A stretch of 60,666 nucleotides of DNA. Source: Nemertoderma westbladi. Lineage: Eukaryota > Xenacoelomorpha > Nemertodermatida > Nemertodermatidae. The translations under genes were made by a program, and so were the position numbers. Under the pieces are notes generated by a model. The model had not been told where the DNA came from and ran no database searches. It saw only the letters and a list, made by a program, of their open reading frames with translations. This document shows, in pieces, positions 57,201 to 60,666 of the stretch (position 1 is its first letter; each line of letters begins with the position of its first letter). The stretch spans positions 1-60,666 of the forward strand of contig JAUCBJ010003198.1 of the NCBI GenBank assembly GCA_032718475.1, written 5' to 3'.

Positions 57201-60200
57201 AGTTTGTGCTACTCTCTTCCTTTAATAGTTTGTGCTACTCTCTTCCTTTAATAGTTTGTGCTACTCTCTTCCTTTAATAGTTTGTGCTACTCTCTTCCTT
57301 TAATAGTTTGTGCTACTCTCTTCCTTTAATAGTTTGTGCTACTCTCTTCCTTTAATAGTTTGTGCTACTCTCTTCCTTTAATAGTTTGTGCTACTCTCTT
57401 CCTTTAATAGTTTGTGCTACTCTCTTCCTTTAATAGTTTGTGCTACTCTCTTCCTTTAATAGTTTGTGCTACTCTCTTCCTTTAATAGTTTGTGCTACTC
57501 TCTTCCTTTAATAGTTTGTGCTACTCTCTTCCTTTAATAGTTTGTGCTACTCTCTTCCTTTAATAGTTTGTGCTACTCTCTTCCTTTAATAGTTTGTGCT
57601 ACTCTCTTCCTTTAATAGTTTGTGCTACTCTCTTCCTTTAATAGTTTGTGCTACTCTCTTCCTTTAATAGTTTGTGCTACTCTCTTCCTTTAATAGTTTG
57701 TGCTACTCTCTTCCTTTAATAGTTTGTGCTACTCTCTTCCTTTAATAGTTTGTGCTACTCTCTTCCTTTAATAGTTTGTGCTACTCTCTTCCTTTAATAG
57801 TTTGTGCTACTCTCTTCCTTTAATAGTTTGTGCTACTCTCTTCCTTTAATAGTTTGTGCTACTCTCTTCCTTTAATAGTTTGTGCTACTCTCTTCCTTTA
57901 ATAGTTTGTGCTACTCTCTTCCTTTAATAGTTTGTGCTACTCTCTTCCTTTAATAGTTTGTGCTACTCTCTTCCTTTAATAGTTTGTGCTACTCTCTTCC
58001 TTTAATAGTTTGTGCTACTCTCTTCCTTTAATAGTTTGTGCTACTCTCTTCCTTTAATAGTTTGTGCTACTCTCTTCCTTTAATAGTTTGTGCTACTCTC
58101 TTCCTTTAATAGTTTGTGCTACTCTCTTCCTTTAATAGTTTGTGCTACTCTCTTCCTTTAATAGTTTGTGCTACTCTCTTCCTTTAATAGTTTGTGCTAC
58201 TCTCTTCCTTTAATAGTTTGTGCTACTCTCTTCCTTTAATAGTTTGTGCTACTCTCTTCCTTTAATAGTTTGTGCTACTCTCTTCCTTTAATAGTTTGTG
58301 CTACTCTCTTCCTTTAATAGTTTGTGCTACTCTCTTCCTTTAATAGTTTGTGCTACTCTCTTCCTTTAATAGTTTGTGCTACTCTCTTCCTTTAATAGTT
58401 TGTGCTACTCTCTTCCTTTAATAGTTTGTGCTACTCTCTTCCTTTAATAGTTTGTGCTACTCTCTTCCTTTAATAGTTTGTGCTACTCTCTTCCTTTAAT
58501 AGTTTGTGCTACTCTCTTCCTTTAATAGTTTGTGCTACTCTCTTCCTTTAATAGTTTGTGCTACTCTCTTCCTTTAATAGTTTGTGCTACTCTCTTCCTT
58601 TAATAGTTTGTGCTACTCTCTTCCTTTAATAGTTTGTGCTACTCTCTTCCTTTAATAGTTTGTGCTACTCTCTTCCTTTAATAGTTTGTGCTACTCTCTT
58701 CCTTTAATAGTTTGTGCTACTCTCTTCCTTTAATAGTTTGTGCTACTCTCTTCCTTTAATAGTTTGTGCTACTCTCTTCCTTTAATAGTTTGTGCTACTC
58801 TCTTCCTTTAATAGTTTGTGCTACTCTCTTCCTTTAATAGTTTGTGCTACTCTCTTCCTTTAATAGTTTGTGCTACTCTCTTCCTTTAATAGTTTGTGCT
58901 ACTCTCTTCCTTTAATAGTTTGTGCTACTCTCTTCCTTTAATAGTTTGTGCTACTCTCTTCCTTTAATAGTTTGTGCTACTCTCTTCCTTTAATAGTTTG
59001 TGCTACTCTCTTCCTTTAATAGTTTGTGCTACTCTCTTCCTTTAATAGTTTGTGCTACTCTCTTCCTTTAATAGTTTGTGCTACTCTCTTCCTTTAATAG
59101 TTTGTGCTACTCTCTTCCTTTAATAGTTTGTGCTACTCTCTTCCTTTAATAGTTTGTGCTACTCTCTTCCTTTAATAGTTTGTGCTACTCTCTTCCTTTA
59201 ATAGTTTGTGCTACTCTCTTCCTTTAATAGTTTGTGCTACTCTCTTCCTTTAATAGTTTGTGCTACTCTCTTCCTTTAATAGTTTGTGCTACTCTCTTCC
59301 TTTAATAGTTTGTGCTACTCTCTTCCTTTAATAGTTTGTGCTACTCTCTTCCTTTAATAGTTTGTGCTACTCTCTTCCTTTAATAGTTTGTGCTACTCTC
59401 TTCCTTTAATAGTTTGTGCTACTCTCTTCCTTTAATAGTTTGTGCTACTCTCTTCCTTTAATAGTTTGTGCTACTCTCTTCCTTTAATAGTTTGTGCTAC
59501 TCTCTTCCTTTAATAGTTTGTGCTACTCTCTTCCTTTAATAGTTTGTGCTACTCTCTTCCTTTAATAGTTTGTGCTACTCTCTTCCTTTAATAGTTTGTG
59601 CTACTCTCTTCCTTTAATAGTTTGTGCTACTCTCTTCCTTTAATAGTTTGTGCTACTCTCTTCCTTTAATAGTTTGTGCTACTCTCTTCCTTTAATAGTT
59701 TGTGCTACTCTCTTCCTTTAATAGTTTGTGCTACTCTCTTCCTTTAATAGTTTGTGCTACTCTCTTCCTTTAATAGTTTGTGCTACTCTCTTCCTTTAAT
59801 AGTTTGTGCTACTCTCTTCCTTTAATAGTTTGTGCTACTCTCTTCCTTTAATAGTTTGTGCTACTCTCTTCCTTTAATAGTTTGTGCTACTCTCTTCCTT
59901 TAATAGTTTGTGCTACTCTCTTCCTTTAATAGTTTGTGCTACTCTCTTCCTTTAATAGTTTGTGCTACTCTCTTCCTTTAATAGTTTGTGCTACTCTCTT
60001 CCTTTAATAGTTTGTGCTACTCTCTTCCTTTAATAGTTTGTGCTACTCTCTTCCTTTAATAGTTTGTGCTACTCTCTTCCTTTAATAGTTTGTGCTACTC
60101 TCTTCCTTTAATAGTTTGTGCTACTCTCTTCCTTTAATAGTTTGTGCTACTCTCTTCCTTTAATAGTTTGTGCTACTCTCTTCCTTTAATAGTTTGTGCT

Positions 60201-60666
60201 ACTCTCTTCCTTTAATAGTTGTGCTACTCTCTTCCTTTAATAGTTTGTGCTACTCTCTTCCTTTAATAGTTTGTGCTACTCTCTTCCTTTAATAGTTTGT
60301 GCTACTCTCTTCCTTTAATAGTTTGTGCTACTCTCTTCCTTTAATAGTTTGTGCTACTCTCTTCCTTTAATAGTTTGTGCTACTCTCTTCCTTTAATAGT
60401 TTGTGCTACTCTCTTCCTTTAATAGTTTGTGCTACTCTCTTCCTTTAATAGTTTGTGCTACTCTCTTCCTTTAATAGTTTGTGCTACTCTCTTCCTTTAA
60501 TAGTTTGTGCTACTCTCTTCCTTTAATAGTTTGTGCTACTCTCTTCCTTTAATAGTTTGTGCTACTCTCTTCCTTTAATAGTTTGTGCTACTCTCTTCCT
60601 TTAATAGTTTGTGCTACTCTCTTCCTTTAATAGTTTGTGCTACTCTCTTCCTTCAAAAGTTTGTGC
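51219..60666. repeat. 26-bp minisatellite, at least 363 copies, runs off the window
   Basis: Unit TAGTTTGTGC plus TACTCTCTTCCTTTAA. Variation is concentrated in 51219-53310 (GTGTTAC, CTTCGTTTAA, CTTCAATAG, CTTCAAAAG). From about 53310 to 60200 roughly 265 copies look identical, then one unit has lost a T (about 60220). The CTTCAAAAG variant reappears at the very end. The plus strand (sense for the surrounding gene) is pyrimidine-rich and ends each unit in AATAG, like a 3' splice site. Confidence 0.98.

Noticed and set aside
40605-60666. Possible CRISPR array
   Set aside because: Repeats are directly tandem without unique spacers, the genome is eukaryotic, and no cas genes are present.

Overview
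This is a piece of a eukaryotic, almost certainly invertebrate metazoan, nuclear genome. The evidence is split genes with GT-AG introns, several non-LTR retrotransposons, tRNA-headed SINEs, a TIR DNA transposon and no sign of operons. The species cannot be named from sequence alone. About 32.3 kb (roughly 53 %) is tandem repeat, in eleven unrelated minisatellite families.

Two host genes can be read. On the minus strand at the left end (195-1711, perhaps up to 2731) lies an EF-hand calcium-binding protein gene of calbindin/secretagogin type; it runs off the left edge. On the plus strand, eight phase-compatible internal exons (5939-6047, 27068-27186, 27566-27769, 27930-28135, 30016-30148, 30527-30637, 37391-37585, 47902-48262) form one gene for an unrecognised coiled-coil protein with a Pro/Tyr-rich C-terminal part. 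Its first and last exons are not identified and its last visible intron runs off the right edge. Nearly everything else lies in this gene's introns.

Region by region: 1-2731, minus-strand EF-hand exons, including a small array made of copies of one exon's own splice-donor end. 2939-5755, 45-bp array. 6757-25680, in the 21-kb intron: an RT fragment (LINE A), a GC-rich array grown from its RT motif, then a decayed LINE (LINE B) with a Ulp1-like protease motif, EEP endonuclease and RT. LINE B is split by a 7.2-kb, 42-bp minisatellite grown from its own coding sequence and by a 4.84-kb TIR transposon carrying a two-frame transposase-like gene. 25680-31284, foldback element, 26-bp and 21-bp arrays and five exons. 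31285-34512, a CR1/L2-like LINE holding a later 5'-truncated LINE C insertion flanked by 39-bp direct repeats. 34513-40604, palindromes, two SINE copies, 25-bp and 16-bp arrays, one exon and a foldback. 40605-45430, 17-bp array. 45780-47560, a SINE-bearing inverted repeat and a second LINE C copy. 47902-48262, Pro-rich exon. 48305 to the end, two abutting arrays (17/14 bp and 26 bp).

No operon-like or defence-like system is visible. The striking biology is repeated birth of minisatellites from functional sequence (a splice donor, two reverse-transcriptase ORFs) and their accumulation inside one transcription unit.
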